A stretch of 64,000 bases of DNA from positions 1 through 64,000 of the forward strand of contig JAFQZQ010000052.1 of assembly GCA_017405845.1 (NCBI GenBank). The letters are read 5' to 3'. The position numbers and the translations under genes are program-made. The stretch is from Mogibacterium sp. GTDB taxonomy: Bacteria > Bacillota > Clostridia > Peptostreptococcales > Anaerovoracaceae. The first letter of the stretch is position 1. Each line of letters begins with the position of its first letter. Positions 8,709 to 17,496 of this stretch are shown in pieces. The notes below the pieces were generated by a model. The model did no database searches, was not told the DNA's origin, and saw nothing but the letters and a program-made list of their open reading frames with translations.

Positions 8709-10010
8709 ATGGCAGCAAACTCCGATACCGCATTGCAAAATCAGATGATCTATTCTGTCTTTGTACGCAATCACACAAATGAAGGTACTTTCCTTGCTCT
8801 GATTCCCGACCTCGACCGCATCCGCTCACTCGGGACTGATATCATCTGGTTCCTTCCTGTCCACCCTATCGGAGAGCTGAACCGCAAAGGTACTCTTGGC
8901 TGCCCTTATGCAAATAAGGATTACCGCAGTGTCAACCCGGAATACGGTACACTCGAGGATCTCAGGGCTCTTGTGGATGCCATCCACGATAAAGGCATGC
9001 GCTGCATGATCGATGTAGTCTACAATCACACTTCCCCGGATTCCGTACTCTGGAACGAACACCCTGAGTTCTTCTATAAAAAGCCTGACGGCAGGCCCGG
9101 CAACCATGTAGGCGAATGGACCGATGTAATCGATCTTGACTACAACGTCCCGGAGCTCTGGGACTACCAGATAGAGTCGCTCAAGGGATGGGCACGGATA
9201 GTGGACGGGTTCCGCTGCGATGTGGCGTCTTTCATTCCGGTGGAATTCTGGAAAAGAGCCCGCAGGGAGATCGCTGAAATAAAACCTGATTTCATTTGGC
9301 TTGCCGAGAGCGTCCACCGCGGTTTCAGTGTGGAATGCCGGAGACGCGGAATGTACTCTGCTACCGATACCGAGGCCTTTGAAGCATTCGACATCGAGTA
9401 TGAGTACGATGTGCGCGAAGCTTTCGACAAGTATGTTGACGGAAAAGGCAGCCTGTCACACTGGATGGATCTTCTGTGCTTCCAGGATTTCGCATATCCT
9501 AAGACGTATAACAAGCTCCGCTATCTGGAGAACCACGATACAGCCCGTTTTGCTCCGAGAGCGGCAAACGAGCAGGCGCTCAGGAACTTTACAGCGCTGA
9601 TCTTTTTCCTCAAAGGAACGACTCTTATCTACGGGGGACAGGAAGTGAAAGCCGCTCACACGCCTTCCCTCTTCGACCGTGACCTTGTTGACTGGGATGC
9701 GGGAGCAGACATTTCGGATCTCATCAGCAAGCTTGCAAAACTTAAGAAAGAAACTCTCTCAGCAGATGATATATTTACTGCTGAGACAGATGATGAAAAA
9801 GATATTGCCGTACTCACAAGAGATGACAGGATAAACTGCAAGACAGGCATTTTCTCATTCAGGGGTCTTTCCGAGGATGTTCCGGTGGACCTTCCTGACG
9901 GAGTATACGACGACCTGTTCGGAGGCGGCAAGGTAAGCGTTTCCGGCGGACTCATACACTGTGACGGCGATCCGCTCTGGATCTCTGTCCCATCATATAT
10001 GGAGGTATAG
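8709..10010 (+). CDS. GH13 alpha-amylase-family glycoside hydrolase, cytoplasmic
   Basis: The 433-residue protein has no signal peptide and should act on imported alpha-glucosides. The four GH13 regions are clear: DVVYNH (102-107), the nucleophile D171 in GFRCDVAS, the acid/base E200 in WLAESVH and the transition-state D277 in LENHDTAR. It is short compared with most amylases and its C-terminal beta domain is small, as in some maltogenic or oligosaccharide-specific GH13 enzymes. Exact specificity cannot be read. Its stop codon overlaps the ribosome binding site of the next gene, implying translational coupling. Confidence 0.9.
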   Translation: MAANSDTALQNQMIYSVFVRNHTNEGTFLALIPDLDRIRSLGTDIIWFLPVHPIGELNRKGTLGCPYANKDYRSVNPEYGTLEDLRALVDAIHDKGMRCMIDVVYNHTSPDSVLWNEHPEFFYKKPDGRPGNHVGEWTDVIDLDYNVPELWDYQIESLKGWARIVDGFRCDVASFIPVEFWKRARREIAEIKPDFIWLAESVHRGFSVECRRRGMYSATDTEAFEAFDIEYEYDVREAFDKYVDGKGSLSHWMDLLCFQDFAYPKTYNKLRYLENHDTARFAPRAANEQALRNFTALIFFLKGTTLIYGGQEVKAAHTPSLFDRDLVDWDAGADISDLISKLAKLKKETLSADDIFTAETDDEKDIAVLTRDDRINCKTGIFSFRGLSEDVPVDLPDGVYDDLFGGGKVSVSGGLIHCDGDPLWISVPSYMEV

Positions 10011-10012
10011 CT

Positions 10013-10690
10013 ATTAACAGACTGTTTGATTCTGAGACTCCCATCTGGGCATTGTTCGGAAGGATGGCTGATATTGCCATGCTCAGCATACTCTGGACGA
10101 TTTGTTCGATCCCCGTCATCACGATGGGTGCCGCTTCGGCTGCCCTGATGAGATGCGTACTTAACATGAATACCGAGGAAGGCAACTGGCGCTCACGCCA
10201 CTTCTTCCGCTACTTCCGCAGCAATCTAAAGAACGGCACGCTGCTTTGGCTGCTGTTCCTTCTGGCTGCTGCTGTTTTTATATTTGATCTGGTCGTACTC
10301 TCTGCATCGGGAAGCCCGTCCGCACGCATCCAGCGCATCATAGCGGTAATAGGAATGATCATATGGATGATCACTGCAGTGTGGGCATTCGCGCTCACGT
10401 CACAGTTTGAGAACGGTATTTTTCAGACAATAAAAAACGCCTTTTACTTAGGCATTTCATGGCTGCCGCGCACACTTGTCATGTGTGTGCTGTGGCTGGT
10501 CCCGGTAGCATTGCTGGCTTTTGCCCCGTTCATTCTGAGCCGCATCATCGTACTGTGGCCGGCTTTGTTTTTCGGCGGCACGGCTTATCTTTGTTCAAAG
10601 CTGATGATGAAGCCTCTTGCTCCGTATTTTGATTTCGAATTGCCGGACAGATCCGGTCCGGATGAGGAATCCGAACCGGATCTGATCTGA
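10013..10690 (+). CDS. DUF624 (YesL-like) membrane protein, probable ATT start
   Basis: This 225-residue protein has about five membrane helices and belongs to DUF624, a family found in Firmicute oligosaccharide operons with no settled function. No ATG, GTG or TTG lies at the expected N-terminus. GGAGG at 10001-10005 is followed after seven bases by ATT, and translating from there gives INRLFDSETP, which lines up residue for residue with MEKFFDSNNP at the start of the second DUF624 protein (18610-19233). A TTG at 10052 would cut off the first 13 residues of the conserved start and has no binding site. Start with ATT is therefore inferred. A 15-bp hairpin lies over its last codons. Confidence 0.8.
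   Translation: MNRLFDSETPIWALFGRMADIAMLSILWTICSIPVITMGAASAALMRCVLNMNTEEGNWRSRHFFRYFRSNLKNGTLLWLLFLLAAAVFIFDLVVLSASGSPSARIQRIIAVIGMIIWMITAVWAFALTSQFENGIFQTIKNAFYLGISWLPRTLVMCVLWLVPVALLAFAPFILSRIIVLWPALFFGGTAYLCSKLMMKPLAPYFDFELPDRSGPDEESEPDLI
10649..10683. terminator. Long hairpin at the junction of two converging operons
   Basis: Fourteen of fifteen bases pair between 10649-10663 and 10669-10683, with a GAGGA loop. The stem lies in the last codons of the DUF624 gene and 29 bases from the stop of the converging amylosucrase-type gene. No T-run follows on either strand, so it may block or stabilise transcripts from both sides rather than be a standard terminator. Confidence 0.5.
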
Positions 10691-10711
10691 AGCAAATCTT
10701 TAGTTACTATA

Positions 10712-12523
10712 TTATCTTTCAAGGATCCAGCGGAATCCGTACGGTTTCATCATGCTTCCGCCTGTCCAGTCATTTACCCACACCTCATCAGGTGAGAAAT
10801 TGAAGAGGCCGAGCATGCGCTTTCCCTTGTAGTCTCTGGCTATTCCAAGCACTCTGTTGTCACCCGTATCGATCGGATAAACGTGGGCGTCTGAATGGAA
10901 TACTTCGTTGAATCTGCGTATCATAACGAGCTCGCGCAGTTCATGGAAGATCTTTCCTGTCGGAGTGGAGAGATCTTTTCTTTCCTCCGCCTTTTCCCAG
11001 TCCATCTTTCCCCTGTGTATGTTACGGCTGTCTGCCCATCTGCCCGGATCATCATGGTATCCGTAGTCGTTCAGCATTCCGATCTCGTCGCCGCTGTAGA
11101 AAACAGGTATGCCGCGAAGTGTAAGCATGCATGCGTGGAGCATGACGACAGCGTCGATGGACCTCTGCACTAATTCCTCATTATTCTCATACAGGGCAGC
11201 TTCGAGCCCGCAGAGAGAAGCTGTTGTACCACAGAGTCTGGCATCGCGGAGCCACTCCGAATCGTTATACAGCTCGCCCCTTGCAGGACTTCCGTAATAC
11301 TTTCCCGTGAACCAGTCATTGAGGTATTTCTTGTGTGAAGCCTCGCCCATGCCGTACTGTGAAAGGATCCCGTAATCCAGTCCCCAGCCGATATCATCGT
11401 GGCATCTGAGATAGTTCTGGAATATGCAGTTTGAAGGCAGGTTTTCTATCTGCTGCAGCTGATGCCTGAGCAGTCTTACGTCGCGTGTAGCCATGGTGTG
11501 CCAGATGGAAGCCATGGTGGTGACGTTGTAAAGCATGTCACATTCAGGCTTTTCTTCAGTGCCGAAGTACGGGAGAACCTTGCTCGGTTCCATTACGACT
11601 TCGCCAAGGAGCAGTACGCTCGGGCATACGATCCTGCAGGATATGTTCATCATGCGGACAAGCGTGTGCACCTGCGGCAGGTTGCGGCAGTTAGTGCCCA
11701 GTTCTTTCCAGATATACGGAACAGCATCGAGCCTTACTATATCTACTCCCCTGTTTGCCAGGTAGAGCAGGTTTTCTGTCATGTCGTTGAAGACTGTAGG
11801 ATTCGCGTAGTTAAGGTCCCACTGGAACGGATAGAAAGTCGTCATGACTATCTTTCCGAAGTCTTCAAAATACGTGAAATTGCCCGGAGCCGTCTCAGGG
11901 AATACCTGCGGCATCGTCTGCTCGTACTGTCTCGGGATATCCCAGTTATCATAGAAGAAGTATCTGCTCTGAGCTTCAGGATCACCTGCCCTTGCAGCCT
12001 TTGCCCATTCATGCTCGTCACTCGTATGGTCCATCACAAAATCGAGACATACCCTTATCCCTCTCTTGTGGCAGTCTCCTGCGAGTTTCTCGAGATCTTC
12101 CATAGTACCGAGATCAGGCCTTACTTTTCTGAAATCAGAGACTGCGTATCCGCCGTCACTTCTTGCGCTGTCTGCAGGTGTGTCCAGAAGCGGCATCAGG
12201 TGGAGATACTTGACACCGCACTCCCTGAGATAATCAAGTCTGTCTCTGACACCCAGCAGGTTTCCCGCGAAATTCTCCGTATAAAGCATCATGCCCATCA
12301 TCTTGTTGGAATGATGCATGTCAGGATGAGCTGAACGTCTGGCATCAACACTGCGAAGCGACGATTTACGCTCCTTGAAGCTTCTGCGAAGCATGTTCAG
12401 AAAGTACTCAAAGGCCTCCTCGTCATTGTAAAGTTCCATGTAGAGCCACTTGAGCTCATCATAGTATTTCTCCAGTCTGTCATCAAATACGCTTCTTCTC
12501 TTTTGCTTTGGCTCGTTACTCAT
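10712..12523 (-). CDS. Amylosucrase-type GH13 enzyme (GH13 subfamily 4)
   Basis: The protein has about 603 residues from the ATG at 12523 (GGAGAAAG seven bases before it; an upstream TTG at 12547 is less likely). It carries the amylosucrase layout: an all-helical N-terminal region, MLYTENFAGNL, LDFVMDHTSDEH, the nucleophile D266 in RLDAVPYIWK, the acid/base E308 in LLGEVV and the RCHDDIGW block (H375-D376). Enzymes of this group split sucrose and either add glucose to an alpha-1,4-glucan or release it, giving free fructose. Its start overlaps the stop of the fructokinase gene by eight bases, which fits use of that fructose. Polymerase and hydrolase activity cannot be told apart here. Confidence 0.85.
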   Translation of the reverse strand: MSNEPKQKRRSVFDDRLEKYYDELKWLYMELYNDEEAFEYFLNMLRRSFKERKSSLRSVDARRSAHPDMHHSNKMMGMMLYTENFAGNLLGVRDRLDYLRECGVKYLHLMPLLDTPADSARSDGGYAVSDFRKVRPDLGTMEDLEKLAGDCHKRGIRVCLDFVMDHTSDEHEWAKAARAGDPEAQSRYFFYDNWDIPRQYEQTMPQVFPETAPGNFTYFEDFGKIVMTTFYPFQWDLNYANPTVFNDMTENLLYLANRGVDIVRLDAVPYIWKELGTNCRNLPQVHTLVRMMNISCRIVCPSVLLLGEVVMEPSKVLPYFGTEEKPECDMLYNVTTMASIWHTMATRDVRLLRHQLQQIENLPSNCIFQNYLRCHDDIGWGLDYGILSQYGMGEASHKKYLNDWFTGKYYGSPARGELYNDSEWLRDARLCGTTASLCGLEAALYENNEELVQRSIDAVVMLHACMLTLRGIPVFYSGDEIGMLNDYGYHDDPGRWADSRNIHRGKMDWEKAEERKDLSTPTGKIFHELRELVMIRRFNEVFHSDAHVYPIDTGDNRVLGIARDYKGKRMLGLFNFSPDEVWVNDWTGGSMMKPYGFRWILER

Positions 12524-13469
12524 CGAATTCTTTCTCCACTTCATCAAGAGTAGGCATTGCAGGGATAGCTCCGTGGCGCGAGCATGTCAGCGATGCAGCC
12601 TTGTTTGCATAGCGCACCATTCTCAGGATCTGTGTCCATACATCTTCTTCAGCAACAACTCCTACCGCGATCTGCTTCAGCATCGCTCCAAGGAATGTAT
12701 CTCCGGCTCCGTTTGTGTCGGCGACCTGTACCTTGAATCCCGGTACTGTTGCTGACTTTCTGCCCATGCGTACAAACACGCCGTCAGCGCCGAGAGTAAC
12801 CAGCACCAGGCCTGCGCCACATTCAGCAAGTATGCGGCTTCCCTCTTCGAAGTCCTCAGAACCGGTGAGCATTACCATCTCCTCATCCGATACCTTCAGA
12901 ATATCAGCGTAAGGAAGCAGTGCCTTCATCATCTCTATCGCGTGCTCTTCGCTGTCCCAAAGTGCTGCTCTGTAGTTAGGGTCATAGCTTATTACAGCAC
13001 CGTTCTCCTTAGCATATTTCACCGCCTCTTCGCAGGCTTCCTTCGAAGGTGATGTTGTCATCGAAAGCGAACCTACGTGAAGGATCTTAGGCATGTTTGC
13101 GGAAAGCGCCGATATCGCTTCATCAACAGTCAGCTGTGTATCCGCACCCGGATCTCTGTAGAACGCAAACTCGCGCTCTCCGGTCTCATCGACCGAAACG
13201 ATAGCCATCGTTGTAGGGTGGCTGTCCTCATAATAAAGACCGCTGATGTCTACATTGTCTTTCTTAAGTGTATCTGCAAGGCTTCTTCCGAAAGCGTCAT
13301 TTCCGACCTTGCCGATAAAGCCTGCGCTTGCACCAAGTCTTGATGCTGCAACAGCTACGTTAGCAGGAGCTCCGCCCGGATATGCGGTGAATTCTCCGTT
13401 TCCGTTTTCATCAGAACCTCTCTGGGTAAGATCTATAAGAAGTTCTCCGAGTGTAATAATATCTGTCAT
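12516..13469 (-). CDS. scrK: Fructokinase, PfkB family
   Basis: This 317-residue ribokinase-type sugar kinase has the N-terminal GGAPANVAVAASRLG block (PfkB signature 1) and DTNGAGDTFLGAML (signature 2) with the catalytic Asp in GAGD. It would phosphorylate fructose set free by the GH32 enzyme and the amylosucrase-type enzyme encoded on either side. AAGGGGA precedes the ATG. Fructose is inferred from context and overall similarity to ScrK; other ketoses cannot be ruled out. Confidence 0.9.
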   Translation of the reverse strand: MTDIITLGELLIDLTQRGSDENGNGEFTAYPGGAPANVAVAASRLGASAGFIGKVGNDAFGRSLADTLKKDNVDISGLYYEDSHPTTMAIVSVDETGEREFAFYRDPGADTQLTVDEAISALSANMPKILHVGSLSMTTSPSKEACEEAVKYAKENGAVISYDPNYRAALWDSEEHAIEMMKALLPYADILKVSDEEMVMLTGSEDFEEGSRILAECGAGLVLVTLGADGVFVRMGRKSATVPGFKVQVADTNGAGDTFLGAMLKQIAVGVVAEEDVWTQILRMVRYANKAASLTCSRHGAIPAMPTLDEVEKEFDE

Positions 13470-13533
13470 ATTTATTCCCCTTATCTTTCCGCCAGTGCGT
13501 TATGTACGACACTTAATTATACATTGAATCGCT

Positions 13534-15177
13534 CTATTTTTGTATATGATATGCTGTTATATCCATTGCAACTGTGCCGTCTGCCGAGAACGTGATCCCC
13601 TCTGCATCTGCTGGAGTGTAGTAAGTGAGCGACATGACCTGCTCGCCGCCATTGACAAACACTTCAGCGCTCCATTTGTCTATCAGTATCCTGAGGCTCA
13701 TACTGCCGTCCGCGTACTCTGCCCTGTAGCTTCTCCTTGAAGTGATCTCACTGCACTGGCCGCTGCGACTCCTGTCTATGGTGATCAGCGATCTGGCCGG
13801 TTTGTAACTTAACCTGATGAAATGATCGTCATCCTTCGCAAAGTCTATGGTGAATTCCCTGTAAAGCGGAGCACCCACTTCGCATGGTGCGATCTCCACT
13901 TCAAGTTCTATCGATCTGCCGGATATTCCTTCAAAGCTGCGCACTTCATCTTTAAGAAGCACCCCGTCATAATCCAGTCTGTCTTTTCTGTATTCACAGA
14001 TTTCTCTGACCGGCCACTGATAGAGCCTTCCATTCCTATAACTCAGCTCTCTCGGAATAGTCATCTGCCCGAATATGCGCGAGCCCTCCGGCCCGTGAAC
14101 ATACCCGTCCGGATGGTCCATAGGAACAGCATACAGAAGTCCGGGCCTTGAAAGCCCATCCCTTGCATCAGCAAAGTTGCCGTTCTTAGGGTCCTGCATC
14201 CAGCCGATCATTATGCATCTTCCGTCCGGAGCTTTCATGACCTGCGGGGCATAGAAGTCGAGGCCGATATCTACCGGCTCATAGCCGACGTCCGGGGTGA
14301 AGACTTCCGCTTCTTCATCATACTCTCCTGCTATGCAGCAGACATTGCTGCCCTGTGGAAATCTTACGGAACCCATTGCTTCATCTGCTTCCGCATGCAT
14401 ATCCATAGGACTGGCGATAAGTATCTGTTTGCCGTCAAGCTCAAAGAAGTTTGGACATTCCCACATAACTCCTATCTTGCGGTGGTCCTCAAACAGCACC
14501 TTGTCATACTCCCAGCTGAAGCAGTCATCACTTCTGAACAGAATAAGCTGCGTGCCTTTTTCATGCTTATAGTTCCCGTCTTCATTTATTTCGCCTGTCC
14601 TGCCTACGGCAGCAAGTGCTCTGTATGTGCCGTCCGGAACACGCCATATGTACGGGTCTCTGAACTCATATGCATCGCAGTCCTCAGACAGATCATCCTC
14701 ATTGATGACAGGATTGCCCTCATACTTTACATATTCAATGCTGCCGTCTTCCTGCTCTTCCGAAACAGCAACACACTGTGTCTGAAGCCATCTGCCCTTT
14801 CGCAGAGGGTCCCTGCTGCTATCTCCGCACCCTGTATACATCAGAAGCTGCCTGCTGTCAGGCAGAGTGATCGCCGTACCCGAAAAGCAGCCCGCTCCGT
14901 CGTAATCCGTGTCCGGAGCCAAAGCAGCAGGAAGGTATTTCCAGTTTATCATGTCGTTGCTTACTGCGTGTCCCCAATGCATCGGGCCCCAGTATGAGCT
15001 GTATGGATGGTACTGGTAGAAAAGATGGTATTCACCTTTATAGAAGGAGAATCCGTTCGGATCGTTGAGCCATCCTACGCGCGGAGAAAAATGAAACACT
15101 GGGCGTTCTTCTCGGGAAACAGACGAAGTCTCCCTCTTTTCGTAATCTCTTACATGCTGTAATTCTTTGCTTATCAA
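13534..15177 (-). CDS. Sucrose/beta-fructoside hydrolase (GH32), cytoplasmic
   Basis: This GH32 enzyme has a five-bladed propeller domain followed by a C-terminal beta-sandwich. The three catalytic motifs are present: WLNDPNG (nucleophile Asp near 39), EFRDPYIW and WECPNFFEL (acid/base Glu near 240). There is no signal peptide. Because sucrose here would come in by an ABC transporter and not a PTS, the substrate is more likely free sucrose, or the sucrose part of raffinose, than sucrose-6-phosphate. AAGGAAG stands eight bases before an in-frame TTG (15177), preferred over the GTG at 15186 which abuts the site. Confidence 0.9.
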   Translation of the reverse strand: MISKELQHVRDYEKRETSSVSREERPVFHFSPRVGWLNDPNGFSFYKGEYHLFYQYHPYSSYWGPMHWGHAVSNDMINWKYLPAALAPDTDYDGAGCFSGTAITLPDSRQLLMYTGCGDSSRDPLRKGRWLQTQCVAVSEEQEDGSIEYVKYEGNPVINEDDLSEDCDAYEFRDPYIWRVPDGTYRALAAVGRTGEINEDGNYKHEKGTQLILFRSDDCFSWEYDKVLFEDHRKIGVMWECPNFFELDGKQILIASPMDMHAEADEAMGSVRFPQGSNVCCIAGEYDEEAEVFTPDVGYEPVDIGLDFYAPQVMKAPDGRCIMIGWMQDPKNGNFADARDGLSRPGLLYAVPMDHPDGYVHGPEGSRIFGQMTIPRELSYRNGRLYQWPVREICEYRKDRLDYDGVLLKDEVRSFEGISGRSIELEVEIAPCEVGAPLYREFTIDFAKDDDHFIRLSYKPARSLITIDRSRSGQCSEITSRRSYRAEYADGSMSLRILIDKWSAEVFVNGGEQVMSLTYYTPADAEGITFSADGTVAMDITAYHIQK

Positions 15178-15193
15178 CTCAGTCACTTCCTTG

Positions 15194-17380
15194 TTATATC
15201 CTGATTATGTCCAACTGCTGCGCCGGATAATCACCGGTCAGCTGAGGGAAGGTATATCCGTTCTGCATCAGAGTCCTGCCGCGGCATTCGAACTCGCCTC
15301 CTACAGAGTACATCGCATCCGGGTCCAGGCCTTTCAGCTTCACATGTACAAGCGTATAGTTTGCCTGAGGATCGGTCACGACAACGCTGAGTATGCAGCG
15401 GCTTTTATCCTGACTGACGTGTTCCCAGCAGTAATACCTGCTGTTTTCCGACGGGTCACTCAACCTGTATAAACGTCCGCCATGGACAACAGGTTCTATG
15501 TCCTTATATCTCTTTATCTGATTCCTTATCTCGCCGCATTCCTCTACTGTGAGCTTTGTAAGATCAAGCTCATATCCGAATGTACCAGCCATTGCCACAA
15601 CACCACGCGTCGTCAGAGGTGTTTTACGGCCTGTCTGATGGTTTGGTGATGCACTTACATGTGCTCCCATTGCAGAAGACGGATATCCGAATGATGTTCC
15701 GTACTGAATGGCAAGTCTTGCTACCGGATCAGTATTATCGGAGCACCAGACCTGCGGGGAATACTGAAGCATGCCTGCATCAAAGCGTCCGCCGCCGCCC
15801 GCACAGCCTTCGAAAAGCACATCAGGGAACTCTGAAGTAAGCCTGTCGTAGAGCTTATAAAGACTCAGGTAGTAGCGGTGAGGCACCTCGCCCTGTCTGG
15901 CCGAAGGTGTAGAATGCGAGTATACATCAGATATCGGACGGTTGAAGTCCCATTTAATATAATCGATATCGTAGTCTCTCAGAAGGCCGGATATCTTGTT
16001 GTACAGGTATTCATGCACCTCGCTGTTGGAGAGATCCAGCACGAGCTGGTTGCGTGCCATCATCGGAGCACGTCCCGGAGCTGTCAGTGCCCACTCAGGA
16101 TGCGCTTTGTACAATTCTGAGTCTTCACTCACCATCTCCGGTTCTATCCAGAGTCCGAATTTAAGACCCATTCCTTTGACCTTCGAGATCAGACCTCCGA
16201 GCCCATTCGGCAGTTTATCTGTGTCGACCACCCAGTCGCCCAGGCCGCCGTTGTCATCTTTCCTGTTTCTGAACCAGCCGTCATCAAGCACAAACATCTC
16301 TATGCCGAGATCCTTGGCTATACCGCAGATCTCGAGGAGTTTGTCTTCTGTGAAATCAAAGTATGTTGCCTCCCAGTTGTTGACAAGCACCGGTCTGTGG
16401 CTGAGCTTGTGCTTACCCTTTACGACATTGTTGCGTATGCAGCGGTGATAATTATGCGAAAGCTCAGTCAGTCCGTCAGCGCACGTAAGTATCACTTCAG
16501 GAGTATGAAGCGATGTGCCCGGTTCAAGCTCCCAGCGGAAGCGGTCATCATTGAGGCCCATTACTACACGGACGCTCTCGAACTGATCGCGTTCAACCTC
16601 GGTTTTATGGTTGCCTGAATACATGAGCATCATGCCGTAGCATATGCCGCTGTCTTCGGTAGCATCATGGTCGCATATTATAACAAACGGGTTGTGCTGA
16701 TGGCTGGACATGCCGCGTCCTGAAATAAGGGTGTGAACACCGTGGAACAGTTTGATGCGTTCCGGCTGGCGTTCCATGCAGTGCCTGCCGTGGAAGTGTA
16801 TCATATCCCAGTTTCCGTACGGAAGTTCGAGACACATGGAGGATGCCTTGCGCAGCCATACCATTTCTGATCCGGCGTTTATTATTTCCGCAGATCTCGT
16901 AATGACATCAAGATCTTCAAACACGCCATAATAAAGCTTTATCCCTATATTCGCTGCGTTATCTATCAGTGTAACTACCAGAGTCTGTGCTTTGCCGTCT
17001 TCATCACAGACCGATGGAAGCCCCGGTATGCTGTACTTTCCTTCTCTTATTTCATGAGATACATACTTGAATTCTGCGCAGCGGCTACCGTCTGAACATG
17101 ATGCAGCTATGCTGTTCACACGGAAATCACCGACACCAAAAGATGTATACTCCTGCGGCATTGAATCCAGAGAGTATGTACGGTCATATCGCATGTTATA
17201 TGGATTACCGGAGAATCCCCTGTCATAATATCTGAATGCATATGACAGGTCATCCTGCCCAGGTTTCGGTCCGTAATACATATGCTGAAGATAGCCCTGA
17301 TGGTCGATCTTCATGTGGTACCCGGAGTTCTTTGTTTCAAGAATAAGGTGCTTAGTCTCTTCAATATATCGTATGCTCAT
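15194..17380 (-). CDS. Alpha-galactosidase (GH36), cytoplasmic
   Basis: The enzyme removes terminal alpha-galactose from raffinose, stachyose or melibiose. From the ATG at 17380 (GGAG six bases before it) it has 728 residues, the usual length of bacterial GH36 enzymes. The nucleophile is D478 in YIKWDFNR and the acid/base D548 in CSDNTD; these numbers equal those of Geobacillus AgaA, which supports the chosen start over an ATG 30 bases up. The substrate-binding motif FEGCAGGGGRFD lies between them. It heads the set followed by GH32, fructokinase and amylosucrase-type genes, so raffinose would be fully taken apart. Confidence 0.94.
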   Translation of the reverse strand: MSIRYIEETKHLILETKNSGYHMKIDHQGYLQHMYYGPKPGQDDLSYAFRYYDRGFSGNPYNMRYDRTYSLDSMPQEYTSFGVGDFRVNSIAASCSDGSRCAEFKYVSHEIREGKYSIPGLPSVCDEDGKAQTLVVTLIDNAANIGIKLYYGVFEDLDVITRSAEIINAGSEMVWLRKASSMCLELPYGNWDMIHFHGRHCMERQPERIKLFHGVHTLISGRGMSSHQHNPFVIICDHDATEDSGICYGMMLMYSGNHKTEVERDQFESVRVVMGLNDDRFRWELEPGTSLHTPEVILTCADGLTELSHNYHRCIRNNVVKGKHKLSHRPVLVNNWEATYFDFTEDKLLEICGIAKDLGIEMFVLDDGWFRNRKDDNGGLGDWVVDTDKLPNGLGGLISKVKGMGLKFGLWIEPEMVSEDSELYKAHPEWALTAPGRAPMMARNQLVLDLSNSEVHEYLYNKISGLLRDYDIDYIKWDFNRPISDVYSHSTPSARQGEVPHRYYLSLYKLYDRLTSEFPDVLFEGCAGGGGRFDAGMLQYSPQVWCSDNTDPVARLAIQYGTSFGYPSSAMGAHVSASPNHQTGRKTPLTTRGVVAMAGTFGYELDLTKLTVEECGEIRNQIKRYKDIEPVVHGGRLYRLSDPSENSRYYCWEHVSQDKSRCILSVVVTDPQANYTLVHVKLKGLDPDAMYSVGGEFECRGRTLMQNGYTFPQLTGDYPAQQLDIIRI

Positions 17381-17414
17381 TTCCCTCTCCGTATATAGTT
17401 TTTTATACACGAAA

Positions 17415-17423
17415 ATAATATCA
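17415..17423 (-). promoter_or_regulatory. Possible extended -10 promoter for the alpha-galactosidase set
   Basis: TGATATTAT on the minus strand fits an extended -10 box about 35 bases before the alpha-galactosidase ATG. No good -35 box is seen. It lies directly after the terminator hairpin of the preceding operon, where a new promoter would be expected. Confidence 0.35.
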
Positions 17424-17460
17424 AAAAATGAACAGGACTGCCACCAGATAGTGACAGTCC
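17423..17460 (-). terminator. Rho-independent terminator after the second MsmK-type ATPase gene
   Basis: On the minus strand GGACTGTCAC (17460-17451) pairs with GTGGCAGTCC (17444-17435), ten pairs with one T-G, and is followed within five bases by TTTTTT. It closes the transport operon 22400-17497 and separates it, at least partly, from the alpha-galactosidase set. Confidence 0.85.
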
Positions 17461-17496
17461 CGCAAATGATTATTTAAGTACCGGATCTTTAAAATC

